Part shown: one piece after another, positions 24,213-34,356 of the stretch
Numbering within the stretch: position 1 is the stretch's first letter
How the letters are laid out: each line of letters begins with the position of its first letter
NCBI GenBank assembly: GCA_963682175.1
Contig: OY821786.1
Location: 21,505,501 to 21,569,500 of the forward strand
Reading direction: 5' to 3'
Source of the DNA: Triglochin maritima
Lineage: Eukaryota > Streptophyta > Magnoliopsida > Alismatales > Juncaginaceae
DNA length: 64,000 nucleotides
Made by a program: the position numbers and the translations under genes
The notes under the pieces: model-generated
Databases searched by the model: none
What the model was told of the DNA's origin: nothing
What the model saw: the letters and a program-made list of their open reading frames with translations, nothing else

Positions 24213-25580
24213 TGATTGACATCATTTCATGCTTATATTTGTATCTTATATCCATTATCTTACACCTAAGCAATTCTACGTGACGAGTTTTATGTTTGAA
24301 TTTCAGAAATAAATAGATTTGAAGAGATGAAGCATAAAAGGACTCAAAACCAGGAAAATGGACTGAATTGTAAGACCTGGGGACTAAGATGCAAGGGAGA
24401 AGGACCCGAACATAAGACCGAAGGACCGAAGCGCAAAACAGAAAACTCCACACCATCATGGGGAGTATTTTGGCAATTTGATTCGGCTCGGAGCTCCAAT
24501 AAACGAAGCATATGCATCAAAGACTAACAAAGACATCCAGAAAAGCCCACAACAAATTAGAGATGGATCCAGAACCGATAGACCGCCAGTTGGCGGTCTG
24601 TTTGGCTCCGAATCCACTAAGCTTTGGCGGGCATTTGGATTAGAGTGTGTTTATTCTATTTCTGGTATATGTTTAGTCCCATACCAGGGGATTGTCACGG
24701 ATTACCTTTTCTATGGCTATAAATAGAACTCTTCACCTTCCATTGTAATCATTTCACATTTTGGTGGCTACTCTTCCTACTTGAAGTGAGGACTTGAAGC
24801 AAACACTGAAGTGGGAGAATGCTACGTGTATTGTGAGTCATTTTAATAATAAAAGTTTCTTTGTTATGTTGCTTGTTTTGTGTTGGTTGTTTTACTTTGT
24901 TAATTTCTTTTTTAGTAATCTTAGTAGCTTAGTTAATATGTTTTCCTTGCTTAGTGTAATCATTAGTTTAATGGGTAGTGAGTAGTTCCATCCCCTTTGG
25001 GGGGTTGAGCAATGTTTATACATGTTATGTAGATAGAATGAATGCTAAACTTTTGTGTATGTGAAAAATGTTAGTATACTTTTTTGATTAAAAAGAATAC
25101 TTACTTGATGGTCTCTGCCATAGTCTTAGGTACATTCCATGCTTGTCTAAGTGCCTGAATAACAAACTTGTCATGCTCATATTAATCACCTAGGTTAGTG
25201 TTTTGAATGATAGGTCTTGCCATTAGGTACTTCTTATGCATAGCAAACACTACATACACTTGTTCTTAATGAATGCATTCATCACCACTCATATCATGTG
25301 TACACACACTCCACCCCTTAGGGGTTTTAGATTCCTAATTTCTAGCTTCTCTTTCTAGCTTCTCTTTCTAGTAGTTGCCTAGCTTAGCTTAGTTTAATTC
25401 GTTTCATGTTTTCATGTCCTCATTTTTAGTTCATTAGTTTAGTGTAATCAATCTTTTCTCCTTTCTCTCCTACTTGCCTTCTCACAAACTAAAGTCGACA
25501 CACCTTCCTGTGGATCGACCCGTATTTGCCACCGCTTTAACGCGGCCGTGCACTTGCGGTTAATTAAAACATATCAATCA
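24213..25580 (+). repeat. Athila-like solo LTR in Tekay LTR
   Basis: It is 1368 bp, from TGATTGACATC to ATATCAATCA, with the perfect duplication ATGCT (24208-24212 and 25581-25585). A symmetric box, GACCGCCAGTTGGCGGTC, lies at 24581-24598, with TATAAATA at 24719-24726. Confidence 0.95.
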
Positions 25581-26138
25581 ATGCTCCTTGCCGAACCCCA
25601 TGATTAGTATAGCCACGTGTGGGGAGCGTCACGTCTTGTTCCGTTATACCGTATGTGCCTACGGTAGGTCTCCTTCGGAGACCCGATGATGATTGTCGGA
25701 CTGATGTACCATTTTACCCTTCGGGGGAACTGTTTTCCTTACTGCTGATGACATGACATGCAACTAGTATGATAGGTTCATTTGTACTACTGCATGAATA
25801 TAGGTGAGCTTGGCATACGGGGTTTCCTTATGGGAACTCAGGAGTTGTTGTTGTATGTTTTATTTCAGGACTGCAGTAGGTCCAGTTGGGTGGTGATCAG
25901 CGGGCGCGCGCATTTTGGGATTGGATCCTCTCGTTCAGACCACTAAAGTCGACTTGATTACTTGAATCTCCTTTTGTTATTTCTGATGTAATCATGTAGC
26001 TTTTTGACAAAACTCTGATATAATATGGTGCACCGCTTGGATGTTTTTATGAGAAGTAACAGTTCCGTCGTTTGATTATTGGTCTCTGATTTCTTGATGA
26101 TAAATTTTAAATTTTTTGCAATTCGGGATGTTATAATT

Positions 26139-26150
26139 TGGTATCAGAGC
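26139..26150 (+). other. PBS of the Tekay-like element
   Basis: TGGTATCAGAGC lies three bases after the LTR end, complementary to the initiator tRNA-Met 3' end. Confidence 0.9.
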
Positions 26151-26261
26151 GGTCGATTCCTATGCGGTTCCCAAAAAAATCACTCTTGTAGTAATAGGAC
26201 ATATGAATTTTATCTTAAAGCATGCATTCATGGCTGAAGTTGTGATTGTTTCTTCTGTCAG

Positions 26262-26885
26262 ATGCCTCCAAGAAGCGTGAGGAGCTCTCCGTGTGATCGC
26301 AGTACCAGTGACGCTACTGAGGGCGCCAACTAGGACAGGTTGGGTGAGTTTCTGGAGCGTCAGGCAGCCAAAATGTGCAGGGCGGGATTGGCACTGAGCA
26401 CGATCGTTTTATGCGTCAGCACCCACCGAGTTTTGATGGCAGGAGTGCTCCTGAAGTAGTGGAGGACTGGGTCTTCAAGATGCAGAAGATCTTTCGAGCG
26501 ATTGGAGTTGCACCAGATAGGAGGGTGGACCTGGCCACCTATGTATTTGATGGCGTGGCAGCCAACTGGTGGAGGACCATGTCCACGGTGGTGTTCGAGG
26601 ACCGTTAGGACGTGAGCTGGGAGGAGTTTCTGGAGGTGTTCCATGGGCAGTATTTTTCCCAGCACGTCAGAGATTGGAAGAGGGAGGAGTTCATGTCGCT
26701 GGAGCAGAAGGAGATGACCCTGGCAAGTTAGATCAACAGGTTCAACGCATTGGAGCGTTACTACCCAAAGATATGCGTGACCCCTGAGCAGCGGGTGAGG
26801 AAGTTCGTGAAGGGACTGAGGTAGCCTTTCCGATCGCGTGTGATCAAAAGTATGCCGCAGACCATTGCAGACGCGGTGAAGCATG
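26262..26885 (+). pseudogene. Tekay-like gag, N-terminal part (pseudogene)
   Basis: Gag starts at ATG 26262 (MPPRSVRSS). A TAG at about 26331 and a frameshift precede the capsid core, which is clear: HPPSFDGRSAPEVVEDWV (26417-26470), a WWRTMSTVV segment, WEEFLEVFHGQYFSQHVRDW (about 26618-26677), EQKEMTL, and RYYPKICVTPEQRVRKFVKG. In-frame stops lie at 26606, about 26729 and 26821. The solo LTR at 26886 interrupts it between AVKH and MIIEHDQ. Confidence 0.88.
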
Positions 26886-28011
26886 TGATTGACATCATTT
26901 CATGCTTATATTTGTATCTTATATCCATTATCTTTCACCTAAACAAGTATGCCGCAGACCATTACGAGTTTTATGTTTAGTTTTCAGGAATAAATAGGTT
27001 TGAAGAGATGAAGCATAAAAGGACCCAAAAGCTGGGAAAAAGGACTAAATTGTGAGATCTGGGGACTGAGATGCAAGGGAGAAGGACCTGAACGTAAGAC
27101 CGAAGGACCTAAGAGCAAAACAGAATACTCCACACCATCATGGGGAGTATTTTAGCAATTCGATTTGGGTCGGAGTTCAAAAAAACCAAGTAAATGCATC
27201 CAAGACTAGCAAATATACCAAGAAAAGCCCACAACAAATTCCAACTCGATCCAAAGTTTATGGACCACCAATTGGCGGTCCAGATCACTCTAGATCCACT
27301 CAGATTGCTCCAACACATGTATTAGAGGATGTTTAGGCTATTTTTGGTATCTGTTTAGTCCCACATCGGGGGATTGTCCCGGATTGCCTTTTCCTTTGGC
27401 TATAAATAGAACTCTTCACCTTCTATTGCAATCACTCCATATTTTGGGTGGCTATTCTTCCTACTAGAAGTGAGGCCTTGAAACACACACTAAAGTAGGA
27501 GGATGCTACTTGAAATGTGAGTCGTTTGTTAATAAAAGTTTCTTCATTATGTTGTTTGTTTCTTGTTGTTTGTTTTACTTTTTTTATTATCATTTCATTA
27601 GTTTTAGTAGATTAGTTAATATGCTTTCTTTGCTTAGTTTAATAATTAGTGTAATGTGTAGTAAGTAGTTACATCACCTTTGGGGGTAATTATAATCATG
27701 TAGAGTAGCACACATATTTCATTGCATATATATTGCTTTGTGCTAACCTCTACAGGTTATCAAGACTCAAGGAAGAAAGGAAATCAAGTCAAGACATGTA
27801 GTCAAGCTCCTTTGAAGACATGTATTTTGTATTTTCTTTGAGTCTTAGGAACATGTGTATATTGAGCATACTTGAGCTAAAATCAACTTAAACACACACT
27901 TGGTTCCTCATAGAAGTCACACATGAAATTTCACATTATTTGGACTTCAATAGATCACGCAAACTTAGATCGGAAAACACTAAACCTGAACCCTAACTGT
28001 CTGCCCACATT

Positions 28012-28504
28012 CGGTCGACCGCAACAGGCCGTTCGGTCGACCGGATGATCAAGTATTATGTTTTGTGTTTCCCTGTCTAGTTCGGTCGACCACACCTTCT
28101 CTTTCGGTCGACCGTTTGAACTTAATTTTCCGACCGTTATTTTTGTCGTATATACCCAACGGTCGTATTCGTATTAAACCAAAAATACCCGAAATACATT
28201 TCATGTATCGGTCGACCGAGGACCAAGATCGGTCGACCGTTTGTCCATCACTTGACAAACCCCAAAATGCATGTTGAACATCGGTCGACTGCTGGACCTG
28301 TTTCGGTCGACCGAATATCTAATTCTTTGTCAACCCCAAAGTGCCTGGATGAAATCGGTCGACCGAACCCTTTTCTTGTGTTCGACCGATGACTTAAGTG
28401 TACCTAAGTCGTAGCATTGGGCGGTCGACCGTTACCTAACCGGTCGACCGGACTTAGTTCAAAACTGCCAAATGGTCGACCGTTCATCCCGATCCGGTCG
28501 ACCG
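28012..28504. promoter_or_regulatory. CGGTCGACCG box array, LTR 1
   Basis: Ten perfect CGGTCGACCG palindromes start at 28012, 28034, 28105, 28209, 28230, 28304, 28356, 28422, 28441 and 28495. Three one-mismatch copies start at 28083, 28282 and 28473. The last box ends 96 bp before the TATA box. Repeated symmetric CGG-CCG boxes upstream of the promoter are a reported Sirevirus LTR feature. Each box carries three CpG sites. Confidence 0.93.
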
Positions 28505-28599
28505 AATTTATCCAGAATTGGGTCCTGCAGTTTCTATTTGTGTAATCACACATCAACAAATACCCAATCAATCCAAACGGCTCTATTCTCTCTAATGCC

Positions 28600-28606
28600 T
28601 ATATAA
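28600..28606 (+). promoter_or_regulatory. TATA box, Sirevirus-like LTR 1
   Basis: TATATAA lies in GCCTATATAAGGAG. LTR 2 has the same at 31936-31942; LTR 3 has the weakened TATATCA near 35297. Confidence 0.75.
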
Positions 28607-29159
28607 GGAGTTGTAAAACACATTTTAACACAACTCTCCCACTCATACTTGTCCAATACATTAGACAGAAACCCAACACACTCAAAGCCTCAAACCTTCC
28701 ACACTTTAATCACAAATCCAATCTCATTCAAGTGTGCTCAAGTTTGTAGAGTGTGTTCCACTCAAGTTTGTTGCTGTCAAAGTGAAGTAAAGGTTTCGGT
28801 GAAAGCCCGAAGCATTCCTCTCGGATTGTGAGAGAAGAAAGTCAAGCTCGCGAGGTTGTTCGCGGAGTTTGTTTTGTAAAAGGCGTTTTCTCCCAGCCCG
28901 GAATGCGGAGTGGTTAGTGAAGATGTAGGTGGAGCTCGCGGAGTCGAGCGGAGCTTACAAGAGAGGACTAGGACCCGGGTGGGGTGCCGAACCTCTATAA
29001 AATCCCCGTGTGATTGTGGTTTGCTTATTTCTTCCCTACTTGCTTGTATTTGTTTTAAATTCCGCTGCAACATCTTTTGACTTGCAAGTAGAGTTTGTTT
29101 AGGATTAAACTTGTTAATTAGCCTTAATTGTGGACCCATAACCAACACGATCCCACATT

Positions 29160-29171
29160 TGGTATCAGAGC
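29160..29171 (+). other. PBS, internal region 1
   Basis: TGGTATCAGAGC lies two bases after LTR 1. The copy after LTR 2 (32496-32507) reads TAGTATCAGAGC, one mismatch. Confidence 0.88.
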
Positions 29172-29208
29172 CTCGTTCGTTAATTTTGTTCTTAACCGAT
29201 AAATTAAC

Positions 29209-30378
29209 ATGACTCTTAATGCATCCACACATTTACAATCATGTAAACCACCTTACTTTGATGGTAATAACTTTAGTTCTTGGAAATCTAAAATGTCATC
29301 ATTTATTAAATCCATGAACATTAACATGTGGTTTTTGATTCAAACTCCATATGAATCACCTAGATGTCATATTAGTAAATGGAGTTTAGAAGATGAGAAA
29401 AATGCATCCCTAAATGCTAAAGCTATGAATGTCATATTTTGTGCATTAGGAGATGAACTTTTTAATCTTGTTTGATCATGTGATAGTGCTCATTCAATAT
29501 GGCAAACATTAGAAAGGAATTTTGGTGAAAAAGATTCACCATCTGGGGAGAAAGGAGCAACCACTTCGAATGATGTAGCTCGAGCAAAGAAAATGGAGAT
29601 TAACTCAACATCTTCATCATCATCAAGCTCATCCGATGGAGAAAGTGAAGATGAGGTATCTTCTAGTTATTCTTCAAGTGGTAGTTCAAAAGATAATGCC
29701 TATGATTTTAATGAACTACAAAATGCATTTCAAATATTATTTGAAAATTATAAAGAACTTCACAAGACTAATCAATTAGCAAATGAGCAAATCCATGATC
29801 TTAAATGTCAAAATGCATCTATCTTAGATGATAAAGTTGATTTGCTTGCTAAAATTGAAGTTCTAACTTTAGAGAACGCATGCTTGAAGGAAGAAAATTT
29901 AAATGTTAAAAATACCTCATCTCATGCAATTGATAGTCATATGCTAGAAATTGATACTAATGACTTGCTTATTAAACTTGATAAATCTTATTTAGAAAGC
30001 AAGAATTTATTACATGGCTTGAATTGCATGAATAAAAAGGTTGCAAATTTAGAGATTCACATGTTTAACATAAAAGAAAAGCATAATTCTATGATTAAAA
30101 ATCTAAATTGCTTAAATGAATCTCTAGCAACTAAAAACAGTGAACTTAATGCCTTAAATGAAAATTTGTCAAATAAATTGCATAAGTTAACACATGGCAA
30201 CACAAGTAATTATTATGTTAAAAACTTTCCTATTTAAATTAATGTTAAACATAATTTTGCCATGAAAAAGAAAGTAAGTGTAGAGGTACCAAAATCAACT
30301 TGGATTTGGGTACCAAAAACTAAACTTAATGGACCCAAGCAAAAATGGGTACCAAAGTCTACACTTGTAGGAGCTTGA
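29209..30378 (+). pseudogene. Short gag, copy 1 (pseudogene)
   Basis: The frame starts at ATG 29209 and begins with a DUF4219/gag N-terminal type segment (PPYFDGNNFSSWKSKM). A TGA at 29473-29475 interrupts it. After SAHSIWQTLERNFGEK the usual gag core is deleted. What follows is a Ser-rich acidic stretch (about 29605-29700), a long Lys/Asn/Leu-rich coiled coil (29710-30225), a TAA at about 30235, and a WVPK-type tail (WIWVPKTKLNGPKQKWVPK) ending at 30378. There is no zinc knuckle. It resembles the ends of a Sirevirus-type gag fused by internal deletion. Its role, if any, would be to feed on a helper element. Confidence 0.8.
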
Positions 30379-31021
30379 GGAGGAGATTGGTGGTGACTGG
30401 GTGAGCCAAAGCGTCAAACTCGAATCCGGTTGCATCACGAAGTCAAGATTGGAGCTAATCAATATTCAAGTTTGGTATAAATTTCTATCTTTGAAATTTC
30501 TGATTTTTTTAGCTCTACTCTAGTCTATATGGTTAATTGTCATATCCTTAGAGTTTAATTCATTGCAAATCATTAACCCTATTCATTGCAAATCATATAT
30601 CACATCCAGTGATTATAAATGTCAAATTTTGAATGGATGTTAGAATGAGGCTTGAGTAGAAACTTAAATGAACTTAACTTGAATCATACTCTTAGTTTCC
30701 ATATAGCCTTATTGCTAGGGGGAGCTTATATGTTATATCTTTTATTAGAGTAATGAAGTGCAAAATTTAGGGGGAGCAACTTCATTACAAGACATGCACA
30801 TTGCCTTCATATGTATAATCTTTGTGTTATTAATATCAATTTTTGATGGATGTCAAAGGGGGAGGGATAATTAAGGGGGTAACTTGGAATTGGGTAATCA
30901 AATTGAACAAAAACTATGCACATCCATAGGGGGAGCATTATTATGCATAGTTTACAAATACAAATTCCATGTATTAAGATATAGTTAAGATATAGGTTGC
31001 CATCATAAAAAAGGGGGAGAT
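30379..31021 (+). other. 3' untranslated region with clustered PPT motifs, copy 1
   Basis: PPT-like GGGGGAG or GGGGG motifs preceded by A/T lie at about 30716-30725, 30768-30777, 30856-30865, 30872-30881 and 30927-30936. The terminal PPT, AAAAAAGGGGGAGAT, is at 31007-31021, directly before LTR 2. Multiple PPT copies upstream of the 3' LTR are a reported Sirevirus signature. Confidence 0.85.
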
Positions 31022-32493
31022 TGTTGGCTTTTTGCCTTAATCTATGTTTTGATGATTTAATCAACCTAATCTTAATTATAATCATGTAGAGTAGCACACA
31101 TATTGCATTGCATATATATTTCTTTGTGCTAATCTCTACAGTGATCAAGACTCAAGGAAGAAAGGAAATCAAGTCAAAACATGTAATCAAGCTCCTTTGA
31201 ATACATGTATTTTGTATTTCTTTGAGTTTTAGGAACATGTGTTTATTGAGCACACTTGAGCTAAAATCAACTTAAACACACACTAGGGGTCCTCATAGAA
31301 GTCACACACGAAATTTAACATTATTTTGACTTCAATAGATCACCCAAACTTAGATCGGAAAACACTAAACCTGAACCCTAACTGTCTGCCCACATTCGGT
31401 CGACCGCAACATGCCATTCGGTTGACCGGATGATCAAGTATTATGTTTTGTGTTTCCCTATCTAGTTTTGGTCGACCACACCTTCTCTATCGGTCGACCG
31501 TTTGAACTTAATTTTCCTACCGTTATTTTTGTCGTATATACCCAACGGTCGTATTCGTATTAAACCAAAAATACCCCAAATACATTTCATGTATCGGTCG
31601 ACCGAGGACCAAGATCGGTCGACCGTTTGTCTATCTCTTGACGAACCCCAAAGTGCATGTTGAACATCGGTCGACCGCTAGACCTGTTTCGGTCGACCGA
31701 ATATCTAATTGTTTGTCAACCCCAAAGTGCATGGACGAAATCGGTGGACCGAACCCTTTTCTTGTGTTCGACCGATGACTTAAGTGTACCTAAGTCGTAG
31801 CGTTGGGCGGTCGACCGTTCATCCCGATCCGGTCGACCGAATTCATCCAGAATTGGGTCCTGCAGTTTCTGTTTTGTGTAATCACACATCAAGTAATACC
31901 CAATCAATCCCAACGGCTCTATTCTCTCTAATGCCTATATAAGGAGTTGTAAAACACATTTTAACACAACTCTCCCACTCATACTTGTCCAATACATTAG
32001 AGAGAAACCCAACACACTCAAAGCCTCAAACCTTCCACACTTTAATCACAAATATAATCTCATTCAAGTGTGCTATAGTTTAGAGAGAGTGTTCCACTCA
32101 AGTTTGTTGCTGTCAAAGTGAAGTAAAGGTTTCGGTGAAAGCCCGAAGCATTCTTCTCGGATTGTGAGAGAAGAAAGTCGTGCTCGCGAGGTTGTTCGCA
32201 GAGTTTGTTTTGTAAAAGGTGTTCTCTCCCGGCCCGGAACGGGGAGTGGTTAGTGAAGACGTAGGTGGAGCTCGCGGAGTCGAGCGGAGCTTACAAGATA
32301 GGACTAGGACACGGGTGGGGTGCCGAACCTCTATAAAATCCCCGTGTGATTGTGGATTGCTTATTTCTTCCCTACTTGCTTGTATTTGTTTTAAATTCCG
32401 CTGCATCATCTTTTGACTTGCAAGTAGAGTTTGTTTAGGATTAAACTTGTTGATTAGCCTTAATTGTGGACTCATAACCCACACGATCCCACA
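31022..32493 (+). repeat. Sirevirus-like LTR 2 (middle)
   Basis: It is complete at 1472 bp, TGTTGGCTTTTTGCC to ACGATCCCACA. Its box array (31397-31839) has eight perfect palindromes. Compared with LTR 1 it lacks about 51 bp between two boxes, as expected from recombination between repeated boxes. TATATAA is at 31936-31942. Confidence 0.95.
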
Positions 32494-32544
32494 TTTAGTA
32501 TCAGAGCCTCGTTCGTTAATTTTGTTCTTAACCGATAAATTAAC

Positions 32545-33711
32545 ATGGCTCTTAATGCATCCACACATTTAGAATCATGTAAACCACCTTACTTTGATGG
32601 TAATAACTTTAGTTCATGGAAATCTAAAATGTCATTATTTATTAAATCCATGAACATTAACATGTGGTTTATGATTCAAACTCCATATGAATCACCTAGA
32701 TGTCATATTAGTAAATGGAGTTTAGAAGATGAGAAAAATGCATCCCTAAATGCTAAAGCTATGAATGTCATATTTTGTGCATTAGGAGATGAACTTTTTA
32801 ATCCTGTTTGCTCATGTGATAGTGCTCATTCTATATGGCAAACATTAGAAAGGAATTTTGGTGAAAAAGATTCACCATCTGGGGAGAAAGGAGCAACCAC
32901 TTCGAATGATGTAGCTCGAGCAAAGAAAATGGAGATTAACTCAACATCTTCATCATCATCAAGCTCATCCGATGGAGAAAGTGAAGATGAGGTATCTTCT
33001 AGTTATTCTTCAAGTGGTAGTTCAAAAGATAATGCCTATGATTTTAATGAACTACAAAATGCATTTCAAATATTATTTCAAAAATATAAAGAACTTCACA
33101 AGACTAATAATTAGCAAATGAGCAAATCCATGATCTTAAATGTCAAAATGCATCTATCTTAGATGATAAAGTTGATTTCCTTGCTAAAATTGAAGTTCTA
33201 ACTTTAGAGAATGCATGCTTGAAGGAAGAAAATTTAAATGTAAAAAATACCTCATCTCATGCAATTGATAGTCATATGCTAGAAATTGATACTAATGACT
33301 TGCTTATTAAACTTGATAAATCTCATGTAGAAAGCAAGAAATTATTACATGACTTGCATTGCATGAATAGAAAGGTTCCAAATTTAGAGATTCACATGTT
33401 TAACATGAATGAAAAGCATAATTCTATGATTAAAAATCTAAATTGCTTAAATGAATCTCTAGCAACTAAAAACAGTGAACTTAATGCCTTAAATGAAATT
33501 TGTCAAATAAATTGCATAAGTTCACACATGGCAACACAAGTAATTATTATGTTAAAAACTTTCCTATTCAAATTAATGTTAAACATAATTTTGCCATGAA
33601 AAAGAAAGTAAGTGTAGAGGTACCAAAATCAACTTGGATTTGGGTACCAAAAACTAAACTTAATGGACCCAAGCAAAAATGGGTACCAAAGTCTACACTT
33701 GTAGGAGCTTG
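32545..33711 (+). pseudogene. Short gag, copy 2 (pseudogene)
   Basis: It is nearly identical to copy 1 but with different breaks. It has no TGA at the CSCDSAHS position, so the first frame runs 189 codons (32545-33114) through the gag N-terminus, Ser-rich stretch and start of the coiled coil. It then hits a frameshift near TNN/LANEQ. A second frameshift lies in the coiled coil near 33500. The WVPK-type tail ends at 33711. The different lesions show that the copies decayed separately after duplication. Confidence 0.8.
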
Positions 33712-34356
33712 AGGAGGAGATTGGTGGTGACCGGGTGAGCCAAAGCGTCAAACTCGAATCCGGTTGCATCACCAAGTCAAGATTGGAGCTAATCAATATT
33801 CAAGTTTGGTATAAATTTCTATCTTTGAAATTTCTGAATTTTTTTAGCTCTAATCTAGTCTATATGCTTAATTGTCATATCCTTAGAATTTAATTCATTG
33901 CAAATCATTAACCCTATTCATTGCCAATCATATATCACATACATTGATTATAAATGTCAAATTTTGAATGGATGTTAGAATAAGGCTTGAGTAGAAACTT
34001 AAATGAACTTAACTTGAATCGTACTCTTAGTTTCCATATAGCCTTATTGATAGGGGGAGCATATATGTTGTATCTTTTATTTGAGTAATGAAGTGCAAAA
34101 TTTAGGGGGAGCAACTTCATTACAAGACATCCATATTGCCTTCAATTGTATAATCTTTGTGTTATTTATATCAATTTTTGATGGATGTCAAAGGGGGATA
34201 GATAATTAAGGGGGTAACTTGGAATTGTGTAATCAAATTGGACAAAAACTATGCACATCCGTAGGGGGAGCATTATTATGCATAGTTTACAAATACAAAT
34301 TCCATGTATTAAGATATAGTTAAGATATAGGTTGCCATCATAAAAAAGGGGGAGAT
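33712..34356 (+). other. 3' untranslated region with clustered PPT motifs, copy 2
   Basis: It has the same layout as copy 1. GGGGGAG-type motifs lie near 34053, 34105, 34193, 34211 and 34263, and the terminal PPT at 34342-34356 precedes LTR 3. Confidence 0.82.

Larger units (their letters stand above)
22778..26135 (+). repeat. Tekay-like 5' LTR, interrupted
   Basis: It is about 1985 bp once the solo LTR and one copy of its duplication are removed. It starts TGTAATAATCC and ends GGGATGTTATA, where CA has become TA. A pyrimidine-rich leader (about 22915-22960), a donor-like TTGAGGTATGC (about 23091), the box array at 23234-23688, and a conserved distal part (25600-26135) match the solo LTR 48515-49823. 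Confidence 0.85.
27687..29157 (+). repeat. Sirevirus-like LTR 1 (5'-truncated)
   Basis: It is 1471 bp; by comparison with LTR 2 the first 51 bp are lost. It holds the box array 28012-28504, TATATAA at 28600-28606, and a conserved U5 ending ACGATCCCACA. Confidence 0.93.

Noticed and set aside
22816..24459. Minus-strand frames of 96 and 206 codons
   Set aside because: The first lies in the Tekay LTR; the second runs across the LTR and the nested solo LTR boundary, so it is an accident of two insertions.
28012..28504. CRISPR-like reading of the regularly repeated palindrome
   Set aside because: Repeats are only 10 bp, spacing is irregular, there are no cas genes, and the context is a plant LTR.
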